Source: Aliiruegeria haliotis (GTDB lineage Bacteria; Pseudomonadota; Alphaproteobacteria; Rhodobacterales; Rhodobacteraceae). Taken from it: 64,000 nucleotides of DNA. The DNA lies in NCBI RefSeq assembly GCF_003003255.1, contig NZ_PVTD01000004.1, positions 248,001 through 312,000 on the forward strand. Reading direction: 5' to 3'. Below the pieces are notes generated by a model. The model worked only from the letters and a program-made list of their open reading frames with translations. It ran no database searches and was not told where the DNA came from. Shown here in pieces: positions 51,763 through 60,357 of the stretch. The translations under genes and the position numbers were made by a program. How positions within the stretch are numbered: the first letter of the stretch is position 1; each line of letters begins with the position of its first letter.

Positions 51763-52836
51763 ATGAACCTCACCAAACTGCTCGCCGGCACCGCGCTGGC
51801 GCTTGGCCTGGCGACCGCCGCCGCGGCACAGGACAAGACCAAGGTCGGCTTCATCTTCGTCGGTCCGGTCGGCGATGGCGGCTGGACCTATGAGCACAAC
51901 GAGGGCCGGCTGGCCGTCGAGGAGCACTTCGGCGACAAGGTTGAAACCGTCTACCAGGAATCCGTGCCCGAAGGCGCCGACGCGGAACGTGCCATGACCC
52001 AGATGGCGCTTGGTGGCGCCGACCTGATCTTCACCACCTCCTTCGGGTACATGGACCCGACGATCAACGTCGCCGCCAAGTTCCCCGATGTGAAGTTCGA
52101 ACACGCCACAGGCTTCAAGCGCGCCGACAACGTATCCACCTATTCCGCCCGCTTCTACGAAGGCCGTGCGGTGCAGGGTCATATCGCCGGCAAGATGACC
52201 AAGACCAACAAGATCGGCTATATCGGCTCCTTCCCGATCCCCGAAGTCATTCGCGGCATCAACTCCGCCTATATCCACGCCAAGAAGGTCAACCCGGACG
52301 TCGAGTTCTCGATCGTCTGGGCCTACACCTGGTTCGACCCGGCCAAGGAAGCCGACGCCGCCAAGGCGCTGATCGAGCAAGGGGCCGACGTGATCCTGCA
52401 GCACACCGATTCCACCGCGCCGCAGGCCGCAGCACAGGAAGCCGGCAACGTGATCACCTTCGGTCAGGCCTCCGACATGGCGGAATACGCGCCGATGCCG
52501 CGTGTCTCCTCCATCATCGACAACTGGGCGCCCTACTACATCGACCGCGTGCAAGCCGTCATGGACGGCACCTGGGAATCGACCGACACCTGGGACGGTA
52601 TTGGTCCGGGCATGGTCGAGATCGGCGAGATCACCGATGCAGTGCCGGCGGAGCTGAAGGCCGAGGCCGAAGCGCTCCGGGATTCCATCGGCGCCGGAGA
52701 GTACCATCCGTTCACCGGCCCGATCAACAAGCAGGACGGCACTGCATGGCTGGCCGAGGGCGAAGTGGCCGATGATGGCACGCTTGCCGGCATGAACTTC
52801 TATGTTGAAGGCCTGACCGGCGACATCCCGCAGTAA
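51763..52836 (+). CDS. BMP-family periplasmic purine/nucleoside-binding protein
   Basis: A 357-residue secreted solute-binding protein. The signal peptide ends ATAAAAQDK (near residue 22) without a lipobox cysteine, so it is a free periplasmic protein rather than a lipoprotein. BMP-family features are VGPVGDGGWTYEHNEGR, FTTSFGYMDPTINVA and VWAYTWFDPAKEADAAKAL. Relatives bind nucleosides or nucleobases. A GGGAG ribosome site precedes the ATG. It is the last gene of the xdh-transporter cluster and is followed by a strong terminator. Confidence 0.94.
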   Translation: MNLTKLLAGTALALGLATAAAAQDKTKVGFIFVGPVGDGGWTYEHNEGRLAVEEHFGDKVETVYQESVPEGADAERAMTQMALGGADLIFTTSFGYMDPTINVAAKFPDVKFEHATGFKRADNVSTYSARFYEGRAVQGHIAGKMTKTNKIGYIGSFPIPEVIRGINSAYIHAKKVNPDVEFSIVWAYTWFDPAKEADAAKALIEQGADVILQHTDSTAPQAAAQEAGNVITFGQASDMAEYAPMPRVSSIIDNWAPYYIDRVQAVMDGTWESTDTWDGIGPGMVEIGEITDAVPAELKAEAEALRDSIGAGEYHPFTGPINKQDGTAWLAEGEVADDGTLAGMNFYVEGLTGDIPQ

Positions 52837-52879
52837 GCGGATCCGCAGAGGCGGACCACCCGCCTTGCCCAACTCTCGG

Positions 52880-52919
52880 AAGCAGCCACGGCGACCTCGT
52901 CGTGGCTGCTTTCCTTTTT
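52880..52919 (+). terminator. Rho-independent terminator of the xdh-ABC cluster
   Basis: AAGCAGCCACG (52880-52890) and CGTGGCTGCTT (52901-52911) form an 11-bp perfect stem with a ten-base loop, followed by TCCTTTTTC. It lies 43 bases after the BMP stop. This is the clearest cluster terminator in the window. Confidence 0.9.
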
Positions 52920-53030
52920 CAGGAACCGGGTTTCGAGGCGAGGACCTCGACGGGATACGACGTTGACCTGTGACAATGCACTGTCCCCGATTGTCGCCTA
53001 GACTGGCAGTGGAGAGGATCAGCCAAGTCT

Positions 53031-53369
53031 GTGGAGGAGAAATTGCTGAAAATTGGAGAGCTATTCCGGGAAGAGCCACCAGAGGATGTCTGGGAGCTGA
53101 GGGGGGACCGGCTCCTGTGGCAAGAGCTGGGGCGGGCACTGGCATTCCGTCTTGTGCCGGAATCGGGGCTGGAACTGGAACGTATTCTTGAGGAAGCCTT
53201 CTGGGAGGCGACAGGGCACAGCCTTTCGTTCTGCAACCAGGTGCTGGTAGATCGCTTTGCCGAAAACGGTCAGTCCCGCGGAGGGATCTCCGGCGCGTCC
53301 TGGCGCTACCGGCTGTTTCCCATTGTCGTCGAACGCTACGAAAAACATCGCGCGTCCATTCCGGCCTGA
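53031..53369 (+). CDS. Uncharacterised small soluble protein
   Basis: Up to 112 residues with no recognised domain. It is rich in Glu, Leu and Trp (KIGELFREEPPEDVWELRGD, EAFWEATGHSLSFCNQVLVD), probably mostly helical, with no signal peptide. The first possible start is GTG 53031. A GGAGGA right after it suggests that TTG 53043 (LKIGELF) may be the true start. It stands alone between a terminator and a FAD oxidoreductase gene. Confidence 0.6.
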   Translation: MEEKLLKIGELFREEPPEDVWELRGDRLLWQELGRALAFRLVPESGLELERILEEAFWEATGHSLSFCNQVLVDRFAENGQSRGGISGASWRYRLFPIVVERYEKHRASIPA

Positions 53370-53569
53370 CCGGATTGGCGAGACCGGGCTTTCGCCCCTG
53401 CGCCGCGTTGATCGGCGCAGGGGCACTTGTATCCCTGTGGGCGTCCCTCGCCCTTGCGGGCCAGATCTATGCGCCGCAGGCGACGAAGACCATGCTGCAT
53501 TCCTGAGGCCGCGACCCTGCGGCGGGATGGCGGCTTCCGTTGGCTGGCACAGACTGCCACTTTGCCTGC

Positions 53570-54640
53570 ATGGCTGACTTCCTTGTAATCGGTGGCGGTA
53601 TCGCCGGTGTTTCCGCCGCAGCGGAACTGTCCGCGCTTGGCAGCGTTCGTCTGCTGGAGGCGGAGACCGCCCTCAGCTACCACGCCTCCGGCCGCTCGGC
53701 GGCCATGTTCCTCGAGCACTACGGCAACGCTACGGTGCGTGCCCTGAACGCGGCCAGTGCCGAGGTACATCGTGACAGTGAGGTTCTTTCGCAACGTGGT
53801 TTTCTGCTGGTTGGCAAGGCGGAGCAGGAAGAACAGCTGTCAGACGCCGCGCGCAGCTTCGCAGCCGAACGGATTACCGTGGAGGAGGCTCGGGGCTTCC
53901 TCCCGATCCTCCACCCCGGAACCGTCGCCGGCGCCGCCTATTTTCCAGACGCTTTCGATCTGGATGCAGACCGGCTTCTGCAACGCTTCGCGAAGGCCCT
54001 GCGCGCAAATGGCGGACAGATCGACACTGGAATGCAGGTGACGTCGCTGCACCACGACGGTCGCGTCTGGTGTGCCGAGGCGGGCGGAGAAAGGATCGAG
54101 GCCACGGTCGTCGTCAATGCCGCTGGAGCCTGGGCAGACCGGATCGCGGCGCTCGCCGGGGTGCGCAGTCCGGGCATCCAACCCTACCGCCGCTCGATGG
54201 CGCGACTGCCTGCGCCGGGCGGTCTCGACACACGGGATTGGCCGTTCACCGACGAGGTGGAAGAGGCCTGGTATGCCAAGCCGGACGCCGGCGGTTGGAT
54301 CGTCTCGCCCGCGGAGGAGGATCCGATGGATCCGCATGACACCTGGGCGGACGACATGGTCATCGCCGAGGGGCTGGCGCGCTACCAGGACTTCGTGACC
54401 GAGGAGGTCACACGGGTGGAAGCCACCTGGGCGGGGTTGCGCAGTTTCGCCCCCGACCGCGCGCTGGTGATCGGTCCCGACCCGGGACGGCCGGGCTTCA
54501 TGTGGTGCGCGGGCCAGGGTGGATACGGTTTCCAGACCGCCCCGGCGGTCGCGCGCCTTCTGGCCGACCTCGCCGGGGGTCGGGCACCGGACCTGCCGCG
54601 AAGTGTTGTCGCCGCGCTTTGTCCTTCGCGCTTTGCATGA
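53570..54640 (+). CDS. FAD-dependent amine/amino-acid oxidoreductase (DAO family)
   Basis: A 356-residue flavoprotein. The FAD-binding ADFLVIGGGIAGVSAAAEL opens the protein, with ETALSYHASGRSAAMF next. VVNAAGAWADRIAAL is typical of the D-amino acid oxidase/glycine oxidase fold, and WCAGQGGYGFQTAPAVARL closes the FAD site. It resembles D-arginine dehydrogenase-type enzymes, but the substrate cannot be fixed. ATG 53570 was chosen because it lies three codons before the dinucleotide-binding strand; ATG 53540 is an in-frame alternative. Confidence 0.85.
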   Translation: MADFLVIGGGIAGVSAAAELSALGSVRLLEAETALSYHASGRSAAMFLEHYGNATVRALNAASAEVHRDSEVLSQRGFLLVGKAEQEEQLSDAARSFAAERITVEEARGFLPILHPGTVAGAAYFPDAFDLDADRLLQRFAKALRANGGQIDTGMQVTSLHHDGRVWCAEAGGERIEATVVVNAAGAWADRIAALAGVRSPGIQPYRRSMARLPAPGGLDTRDWPFTDEVEEAWYAKPDAGGWIVSPAEEDPMDPHDTWADDMVIAEGLARYQDFVTEEVTRVEATWAGLRSFAPDRALVIGPDPGRPGFMWCAGQGGYGFQTAPAVARLLADLAGGRAPDLPRSVVAALCPSRFA

Positions 54641-54812
54641 CAGACATGCATCGCAGCCTGCGACGGCGGCACGTATTGCAAATCATGCATTTGTTCACCA
54701 ATTGGAGATCAGACCGAATGATGGCCCCGATCCCCGAGCCGGGTTCCGCCACCGAGCCTATGAAACCGCCCCGTGACAGACACGCGGGCCCGATACCCAA
54801 GGACGACACGAC

Positions 54813-55157
54813 ATGGACTGGAACAATTTCGTCAACGACATGAATGGCCAGCTTCGCGAGTTGGGCAAGACCATCCCGGACACTACCAAGGGGTTCGGGG
54901 CGCTGTCGAAAGCTGCCAAGGAAGGCGGCGTTCTGGATGCCAAAAGCAAGGAATTCGTGGCACTCGGGATCGCCATCGCAATGCGGTGCGAACCCTGTAT
55001 CGGCTTTCACGTGAAGGCGCTGCACAAGGCAGGCGGCACCCGCGAGGAGCTTGGCGACGTGCTTGGCATGGCCATTCAGATGGGCGGTGGACCATCCTTG
55101 ATGTACGCGGCCAAGACCCTCGATGCGTGGGACCAGTTGACCGGGGATGCTGGTTGA
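54813..55157 (+). CDS. AhpD/carboxymuconolactone decarboxylase-like protein
   Basis: A 114-residue single-domain AhpD-like protein. The redox motif is MRCEPCIGFHVKAL (CxxC-x3-H variant), near residue 60. The KSKEFVALGIAIA and GGTREELGDVLGMAIQMGGG segments fit the family. It is probably a thiol-based peroxidase partner. An AAGGA ribosome site precedes the ATG. It is monocistronic with its own terminator. Confidence 0.9.
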   Translation: MDWNNFVNDMNGQLRELGKTIPDTTKGFGALSKAAKEGGVLDAKSKEFVALGIAIAMRCEPCIGFHVKALHKAGGTREELGDVLGMAIQMGGGPSLMYAAKTLDAWDQLTGDAG

Positions 55158-55187
55158 CCCCCTCGCAAGATCCCAAAGATCACTGAG

Positions 55188-55218
55188 AAAGCGGCCGGGG
55201 CTTCGGCCGCTTTTCTTT
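55188..55218 (+). terminator. Rho-independent terminator after the AhpD-like gene
   Basis: AAAGCGGCCG (55188-55197) pairs perfectly with CGGCCGCTTT (55204-55213) around a six-base loop. TTCTTT follows. It starts 30 bases after the stop codon. Confidence 0.9.
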
Positions 55219-55393
55219 GTGCAGACAGCCGCCAATGGCATCTGCCCTGCGCATGCGCCGTGCCCCTTCGCCGTCGACAGTGGGACTCCGCCGACTGGCA
55301 AAAGGAGCCGCTCTTCGCTGTTGCCGAGAATCGTTTGTGCGGCGCTAATGGGCGAGAAGCCGGGGCGTTCCGGTGCGGCCTCGGAGATTGCCG

Positions 55394-56200
55394 ATGAGAC
55401 GGCTGGGACTTGCAGCAAGCATTCTTCTCGCGCTCGCCGCTTGTGGTGGCGGCTCTGGCGGATCGAGTTCGACGGGCGGCGACCCGGTGCGCACCGGTGG
55501 GGCCGGGCGCGATCCGGCCCGGCTCTATCCGGACTTCGCAGACCGCGATCCACACGACTGGGACGGGCGCGCACCACGCAGCTACCCGGTGCACGGCCTC
55601 GATGTCTCACGCTGGCAGAAGGGGATCAACTGGACTGCGGCCCATCGCGCCGGCATCTCGTTCGCCTTCATCAAGGCAACCGAGGGTGTGGAGGAACTCG
55701 ACCCCATGTTCAGGACGCATTGGGAGGCCGCGGCGGCGGCCGGTGTGCCCCGCGCGGGCTACCATTTCTTCTATTTCTGCGCCCCGGCGGACGAGCAGGC
55801 GCGCTGGTTCATCGCCAACGTACCGCCCGCGTCCGGCAGCCTGCCCCACGTTCTGGACATGGAATGGAACCCCCATTCGCCCACCTGCACGAAGCGCCCG
55901 GACGGTGCTGTCGTGCGCGCCGAGGCCAGGACGTTTCTGGATATCCTGGAGCGGCACTATGGCCGGCGTCCGATCATATACACCAGTATTGACTTCTGGG
56001 AGGACACCGGGATCGGGCGACTGCCGCGCACCCAGTTCTGGCTGCGCTCGGTGGCCGATCACCCGCGAGAGAGATACCCGGGGCAACGCTGGGCGTTCTG
56101 GCAGTACACGGGCACCGGCGTCGTGCCGGGCGTGCCGGGCGGTGTCGATATCAACGTTTTCGCGGGATCGGCCGCGGCCTGGGCGACATTCTCGAAATAG
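55394..56200 (+). CDS. GH25 lysozyme-like lipoprotein
   Basis: A 268-residue protein. The signal peptide ends in a lipobox-like ALAAC (Cys17), followed by a glycine/serine-rich linker. The glycoside hydrolase family 25 domain runs from GLDVSRWQKGINW (near residue 69) through ISFAFIKATEG to the catalytic acidic pair in HVLDMEWNP (near 155) and the C-terminal WAFWQYTGTG. All key acidic residues look intact, so it should cleave the muramic acid-GlcNAc bond of peptidoglycan. A GGAG ribosome site supports ATG 55394. GH25 is commoner in Gram-positives and phages. Confidence 0.88.
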   Translation: MRRLGLAASILLALAACGGGSGGSSSTGGDPVRTGGAGRDPARLYPDFADRDPHDWDGRAPRSYPVHGLDVSRWQKGINWTAAHRAGISFAFIKATEGVEELDPMFRTHWEAAAAAGVPRAGYHFFYFCAPADEQARWFIANVPPASGSLPHVLDMEWNPHSPTCTKRPDGAVVRAEARTFLDILERHYGRRPIIYTSIDFWEDTGIGRLPRTQFWLRSVADHPRERYPGQRWAFWQYTGTGVVPGVPGGVDINVFAGSAAAWATFSK

Positions 56201-56203
56201 GGA

Positions 56204-56593
56204 TCAGGGCGTACCCGTCAGGGCCAGCCACAGGCTGCAGGATGCGATGATCAACGTCAGCGGCACCCCGTGGGCCCGCTCCGGCGGGCTTCGGGAGGCG
56301 AGGTTGCCAATGAGGCTGAGCCCGAAAAGCGCGGCGAAGGCCCACAACAGGCCGGGAAACAGCGAGGCCGGCAGGATCTGCCCCACCAACCCGCCAACCT
56401 GGGCAATCGCAACGGTGCCAATCGCCGTCAGCCCCGCAACCGCGGCGCTGGCCCGCCGAAATCGCGGGGGCAGGATCCGGTGTTCGCCACCCCAGGCAAG
56501 GTGCCCCAGCGGCGCCCCGGCTGCCAGCATCAGCTGGAACAGGGTCAACCAGGCCAGCGCGATCGTTCCCGCGATGGCGGCAACAATCGTCAT
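56204..56593 (-). CDS. Four-helix membrane protein of unknown function
   Basis: A 129-residue integral membrane protein with four hydrophobic segments (AIAGTIALAWLTLFQLML, AVAGLTAIGTVAIAQVGG, LLWAFAALFGLSLIG and TLIIASCSLWLALTG). The cytoplasmic or periplasmic loop carries WGGEHRILPPRFRRA. Its ATG overlaps the stop of the dimethylglycine dehydrogenase-like gene (ATGA), so it is co-translated with it. No family function is known to me. Confidence 0.75.
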   Translation of the reverse strand: MTIVAAIAGTIALAWLTLFQLMLAAGAPLGHLAWGGEHRILPPRFRRASAAVAGLTAIGTVAIAQVGGLVGQILPASLFPGLLWAFAALFGLSLIGNLASRSPPERAHGVPLTLIIASCSLWLALTGTP

Positions 56594-59079
56594 CCGTTCA
56601 CGCGGATGCGTGCGTTCGTCGGATCGTAGGGGCTGTCCTCCACGATCTCCGCATCCCAGAGCCGATCAAGCATCTTCACCTTGAGCCGGGTGCCGGGCGT
56701 GGCAAGGTCCGGACGCACATACCCCATGCCGATAGACTTGCCAAAGGCCACGGAATAGCCGCCAGAGGTCAGCCGCCCGACCTTCGTATCCCCCTCGTAG
56801 AGCGCTTCCCGCCCCCAAGGGTCGGCGTCTTCCGGCCCATCGACCAGAAGGGTAACGCATTGGCTGCGCACCCCGATGTCGAGCATGGCTTGCTTGCCGT
56901 GAAACGCCTTGTCGCAATCGACGAAGCGGTCGAGGGCGGCTTCCAGCGGCGTCGCGTCCCGGCCCAGCTCGGTGCCAAAGGCCCGGTAGGATTTCTCCTG
57001 CCGGAGCCAGTTTTGCGCCCGGGACCCCACGAGTTTCAGTCCGTGCACCTTTCCGGCCTCCATCAGTCGGTCCCACAGGTGGGTCTGCATCTCGATCGGG
57101 TGGTGCAACTCCCAGCCGAGTTCACCCGTATAGGCCACGCGCACTGCCATGGTGGGCACCATGCCAAGCTCGATCCGCCGCATGGAAAGCCAGGGGAAGC
57201 GTTTGTTCGACAGCACGGTTTCGGGCTCGGCATCGCGGACCAGTTCATTGAGCAGATCGCGTGATTTCGGCCCGGCGACGGCAAAGACACCCCATTGCGT
57301 GGTGACATCCTGCAACTCGATCCGGCCGAATTCTGCCTCCTTGTCCTCGATGGCCTTCCTGAGGAAATCCTGATCGTAGGCAGACCATGCCCCGGCTGAC
57401 ACAAGGTAATACTCGTCCTCCGCCAACCGGACGATCGTGTATTCCGTTCGCGTGGTGCCCGCTGCGGTCAGCGCATAGGTCAGGTTGATCCGGCCCACTT
57501 TCGGCAGCTTGTTGGTGGTGAACCAGTCGAGGAACGCGGTCGCGCCCGGCCCCTTGACGATGTGCTTGGTAAAGGCCGTGGCGTCGATCAGGCCCACGCC
57601 CTCGCGGATCGCCTTTGCCTCTTCCACCGCGTATTGCCACCAGCCGCCGCGACGGAAGCTGCGGGATGCGTGATCGTCGAATCCTTCGGGGGCATAGTAG
57701 TTCGGCCGCTCCCAGCCATTCACTTGCCCGAACTGCGCGCCCATTGCCTTTTGCCGGTCATAGGCAGGCGAGGTGCGCAGCGGACGCGCCGCCTCCCGCT
57801 CCTCGTCGGGGTGATGCAGGATGAAGACATGGGAGTAGCATTCCTCGTTCTTCTGAACCGCGTATTCCGTGGTCATCCACGGCCCGTAGCGCTTGGGATC
57901 GAGCGAGGCCATGTCGATCTCCGCCTCACCCTCGACCATCATCTGCGCAAGGTAGTACCCGGTGCCACCCGCTGCCGTGATCCCGAAGGAGAAGCCTTCT
58001 GCCAACCACATGTTGCGCAACCCCGGCGCGGGGCCAACTAGCGGATTGCCATCGGGCGTATAGCAGATCGGGCCGTTGAAATCGTCCTTCAGACCTACCG
58101 TTTCAGAGGTCGGGATCCGGTGGATCATCGACATGTATTCTTCCTCGATCCGTTCAAGGTCGAGCGGAAAGAGGTCGGCGCGGAAGCTGTCCGGAACCGC
58201 GTATTTGAACCGCGCGGGGGCACCCCGCTCATAGGGGCCAAGAATCCAGCCGCCGCGCTCCTCCCGCACGTACCATTTCGCATCGGCATCGCGCAGCACC
58301 GGGTGTTCAAGTGCGCCATCCTTGCGGTAGGTCACCAGCGCCGGATCCGGTTCGGTCACGATGAACTGATGCTCCACTGGGATCGCCGGGATCTTCAAGC
58401 CCAGCAGCTTTGCAGTACGCTGTGCGTGGTTTCCGGTCGCCGTCACGACGTGTTCTGCGGTAATGACGACCTGCTCCTCGGTCGGGACAAGGTTGCCACC
58501 TTTCTCCCCCATCTTCGTGCAGGTGACACGCCACTCCGAACCGGTCCATTCATAGCCATCGACCTGCCATTTCCGCTCGATGGTCACCCCATGCTGGCGG
58601 GCGCCCTTGGCCATCGCCATGGTGACGTCGGCGGGATTGATGTAGCCATCGGTCGGGTGGAAGATCGCGCCCTTCAGGTCATCTGTCCGCACCAGCGGCC
58701 AGCGGTCCTTGATCTGCGCCGGGCTGAGCCACTCGTAGGGGATGCCGACTGTCTCCGCCGTCGAGGCGTAGAGCATGTATTCGTCCATCCGGTCCTGCGT
58801 CTGTGCCATGCGCAGGTTGCCGACCACGGAGAAGCCCGGGTTAAGGCCGGTTTCGGCCTCCAGCGACTTGTACCACTTCACGGAATAGTCGTGGATGTGG
58901 GAGGTCGCGAAGGACATGTTGAACAGCGGCAGCAGCCCCGCCGCGTGCCAGGTCGATCCGCTGGTCAACTCGTCACGCTCCAGCAGCATCGTGTCCCAGC
59001 CCGCCTTTCCAAGGTGATAGGCGATCCCGGCACCAACCGCACCGCCGCCGACGACAAGAGCCTTCACATGCGTCTTCAT
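56590..59079 (-). CDS. Dimethylglycine/sarcosine dehydrogenase-like FAD-folate fusion enzyme
   Basis: An 829-residue protein. The N-terminal FAD-dependent DAO domain has VVGGGAVGAGIAYHLG and GSTWHAAGLLPLFNMS, where the Trp-His-Ala segment matches the covalent-FAD histidine region of dimethylglycine dehydrogenase. After a middle FAO-type domain there is a glycine-cleavage-T-like folate domain (from about residue 440) and its C-terminal barrel (GRLTSGGYSVAFGKSIGMGY). Such enzymes demethylate dimethylglycine or sarcosine and pass the one-carbon unit to tetrahydrofolate. ATG 59079 is preferred; ATG 59088 is possible. Confidence 0.9.
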   Translation of the reverse strand: MKTHVKALVVGGGAVGAGIAYHLGKAGWDTMLLERDELTSGSTWHAAGLLPLFNMSFATSHIHDYSVKWYKSLEAETGLNPGFSVVGNLRMAQTQDRMDEYMLYASTAETVGIPYEWLSPAQIKDRWPLVRTDDLKGAIFHPTDGYINPADVTMAMAKGARQHGVTIERKWQVDGYEWTGSEWRVTCTKMGEKGGNLVPTEEQVVITAEHVVTATGNHAQRTAKLLGLKIPAIPVEHQFIVTEPDPALVTYRKDGALEHPVLRDADAKWYVREERGGWILGPYERGAPARFKYAVPDSFRADLFPLDLERIEEEYMSMIHRIPTSETVGLKDDFNGPICYTPDGNPLVGPAPGLRNMWLAEGFSFGITAAGGTGYYLAQMMVEGEAEIDMASLDPKRYGPWMTTEYAVQKNEECYSHVFILHHPDEEREAARPLRTSPAYDRQKAMGAQFGQVNGWERPNYYAPEGFDDHASRSFRRGGWWQYAVEEAKAIREGVGLIDATAFTKHIVKGPGATAFLDWFTTNKLPKVGRINLTYALTAAGTTRTEYTIVRLAEDEYYLVSAGAWSAYDQDFLRKAIEDKEAEFGRIELQDVTTQWGVFAVAGPKSRDLLNELVRDAEPETVLSNKRFPWLSMRRIELGMVPTMAVRVAYTGELGWELHHPIEMQTHLWDRLMEAGKVHGLKLVGSRAQNWLRQEKSYRAFGTELGRDATPLEAALDRFVDCDKAFHGKQAMLDIGVRSQCVTLLVDGPEDADPWGREALYEGDTKVGRLTSGGYSVAFGKSIGMGYVRPDLATPGTRLKVKMLDRLWDAEIVEDSPYDPTNARIRVNG

Positions 59080-59231
59080 GGCCAACATCCCTGCTGCATT
59101 CTGTCTGGAGGAAGTAAACCGCAACCCCACTCCCGGTCGCCATTCTGCGCCGACCACATGGGTTCGGAAAGCGACCTCATGTCGCCGTTGAAGCCGGGGC
59201 GGCGGGGCGTGCCGGGTTACGTGGTGTCAAA

Positions 59232-59260
59232 TTGTCGATTTGCGCGCGCTGCGCAATATT
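59232..59260 (+). promoter_or_regulatory. Candidate sigma-70-type promoter of panC
   Basis: TTGTCG (59232-59237) and AATATT (59255-59260) are separated by exactly 17 bases. They place a transcription start about ten bases before the panC ATG at 59276. No Shine-Dalgarno sequence lies in that short leader, which would be nearly leaderless. Confidence 0.4.
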
Positions 59261-59275
59261 GTTACGCAGCCGTCC

Positions 59276-60121
59276 ATGGAAACGTGCAAGACACCCGCTG
59301 AGCTGCGCAGCCATGTGAAATGGCTCCGCAAACAGGGCCTCAGCATCGCCTTCGTTCCGACGATGGGCTATCTCCACGCCGGTCACATGGAGCTGGTGCA
59401 TCGCGCCGCACAGGTTGCGGACAGGGTGATCGTCTCGATTTTCGTGAATCCCACGCAATTCGGCGATCCAAGGGATCTGGAAACCTATCCGCGCGATGTC
59501 GTCCATGACCTGGCCGTACTGAAAGCGGCCGATGTGGAGGCTGTCTTTCTTCCCGCAGCCGAAGATATCTACCCGGAAGGCTCCGAAACCATCGTGGAGA
59601 CCATGCGACTCGCCACGATCCTGCATGGAGAGGTCCGCGAGGGGCATTTTCGGGGCGTGGCCACAGTCGTGGCCAAGCTTTTCAACATCGTCCAGCCTGA
59701 GTATGCCCTGTTCGGAGAGAAGGACTACCAGCAATTGCAGGTGATCCGGCAGATGGTCCGCGACCTGCACATCCCGCTGGAAATCATCGGCTGTCCGACG
59801 GTCCGGGAGCCTGACGGGCTCGCCCTCAGTTCCCGCAATGTGCGCCTTTCGCCTGAGGACCGCACCGCCGCGCTGGTCCTGAATCGGTCGCTCTGCCATG
59901 CCGAGGCCCTTGTGGCACGGGGGGCCACCGTCGAGCAGATCGTTGCCGAGGTGACCGCCATGATTGCCGCCGAGCCGAGGGCCACCCTGCGGGCCGTTGA
60001 CGTGACCGAGGCGGTGACCCTCCGCCCTGTTTCCGGCAAGCCAAACGGCCCCATCGCGATCATGATTTCCGCCGAGTTCGGTGGTGTCCTGCTCATCGAC
60101 CAGAGGGAAGCAACGCCTTGA
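59276..60121 (+). CDS. panC: Pantothenate synthetase
   Basis: A 281-residue enzyme. It has the HIGH-type motif VPTMGYLHAGHMELV near residue 28, FVNPTQFGDPRDLETYPRD, the GEKDYQQLQVI block and the LSSRNVRLSPEDR loop near 180. It joins pantoate to beta-alanine using ATP in coenzyme A synthesis. ATG 59276 gives the usual family N-terminus; a TTG at 59240 is in frame but would include promoter-like sequence. panB, its usual neighbour, is not adjacent. Confidence 0.96.
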   Translation: METCKTPAELRSHVKWLRKQGLSIAFVPTMGYLHAGHMELVHRAAQVADRVIVSIFVNPTQFGDPRDLETYPRDVVHDLAVLKAADVEAVFLPAAEDIYPEGSETIVETMRLATILHGEVREGHFRGVATVVAKLFNIVQPEYALFGEKDYQQLQVIRQMVRDLHIPLEIIGCPTVREPDGLALSSRNVRLSPEDRTAALVLNRSLCHAEALVARGATVEQIVAEVTAMIAAEPRATLRAVDVTEAVTLRPVSGKPNGPIAIMISAEFGGVLLIDQREATP

Positions 60122-60357
60122 TCCTGCACAAGGGATAGCCCTCGATCCAGGCTCCGACTGCTTGATGCCACCCTTGCGTAGCATGGTTGATGCTGGCCGG
60201 GACCAAAGCCCAGCCCTGCCAACGGTGCGTTCAGGATGGGACCTCGCGAAATGCAAAGGCCGCCCTGTCGCGTTGCCGCACCTTGGGTTCAAGCGTTCCC
60301 GGAGGCTCCGACATGCGACGGGTCAGTTTCTTTCCCTGGCCGGTCAAACCCTTAGGA

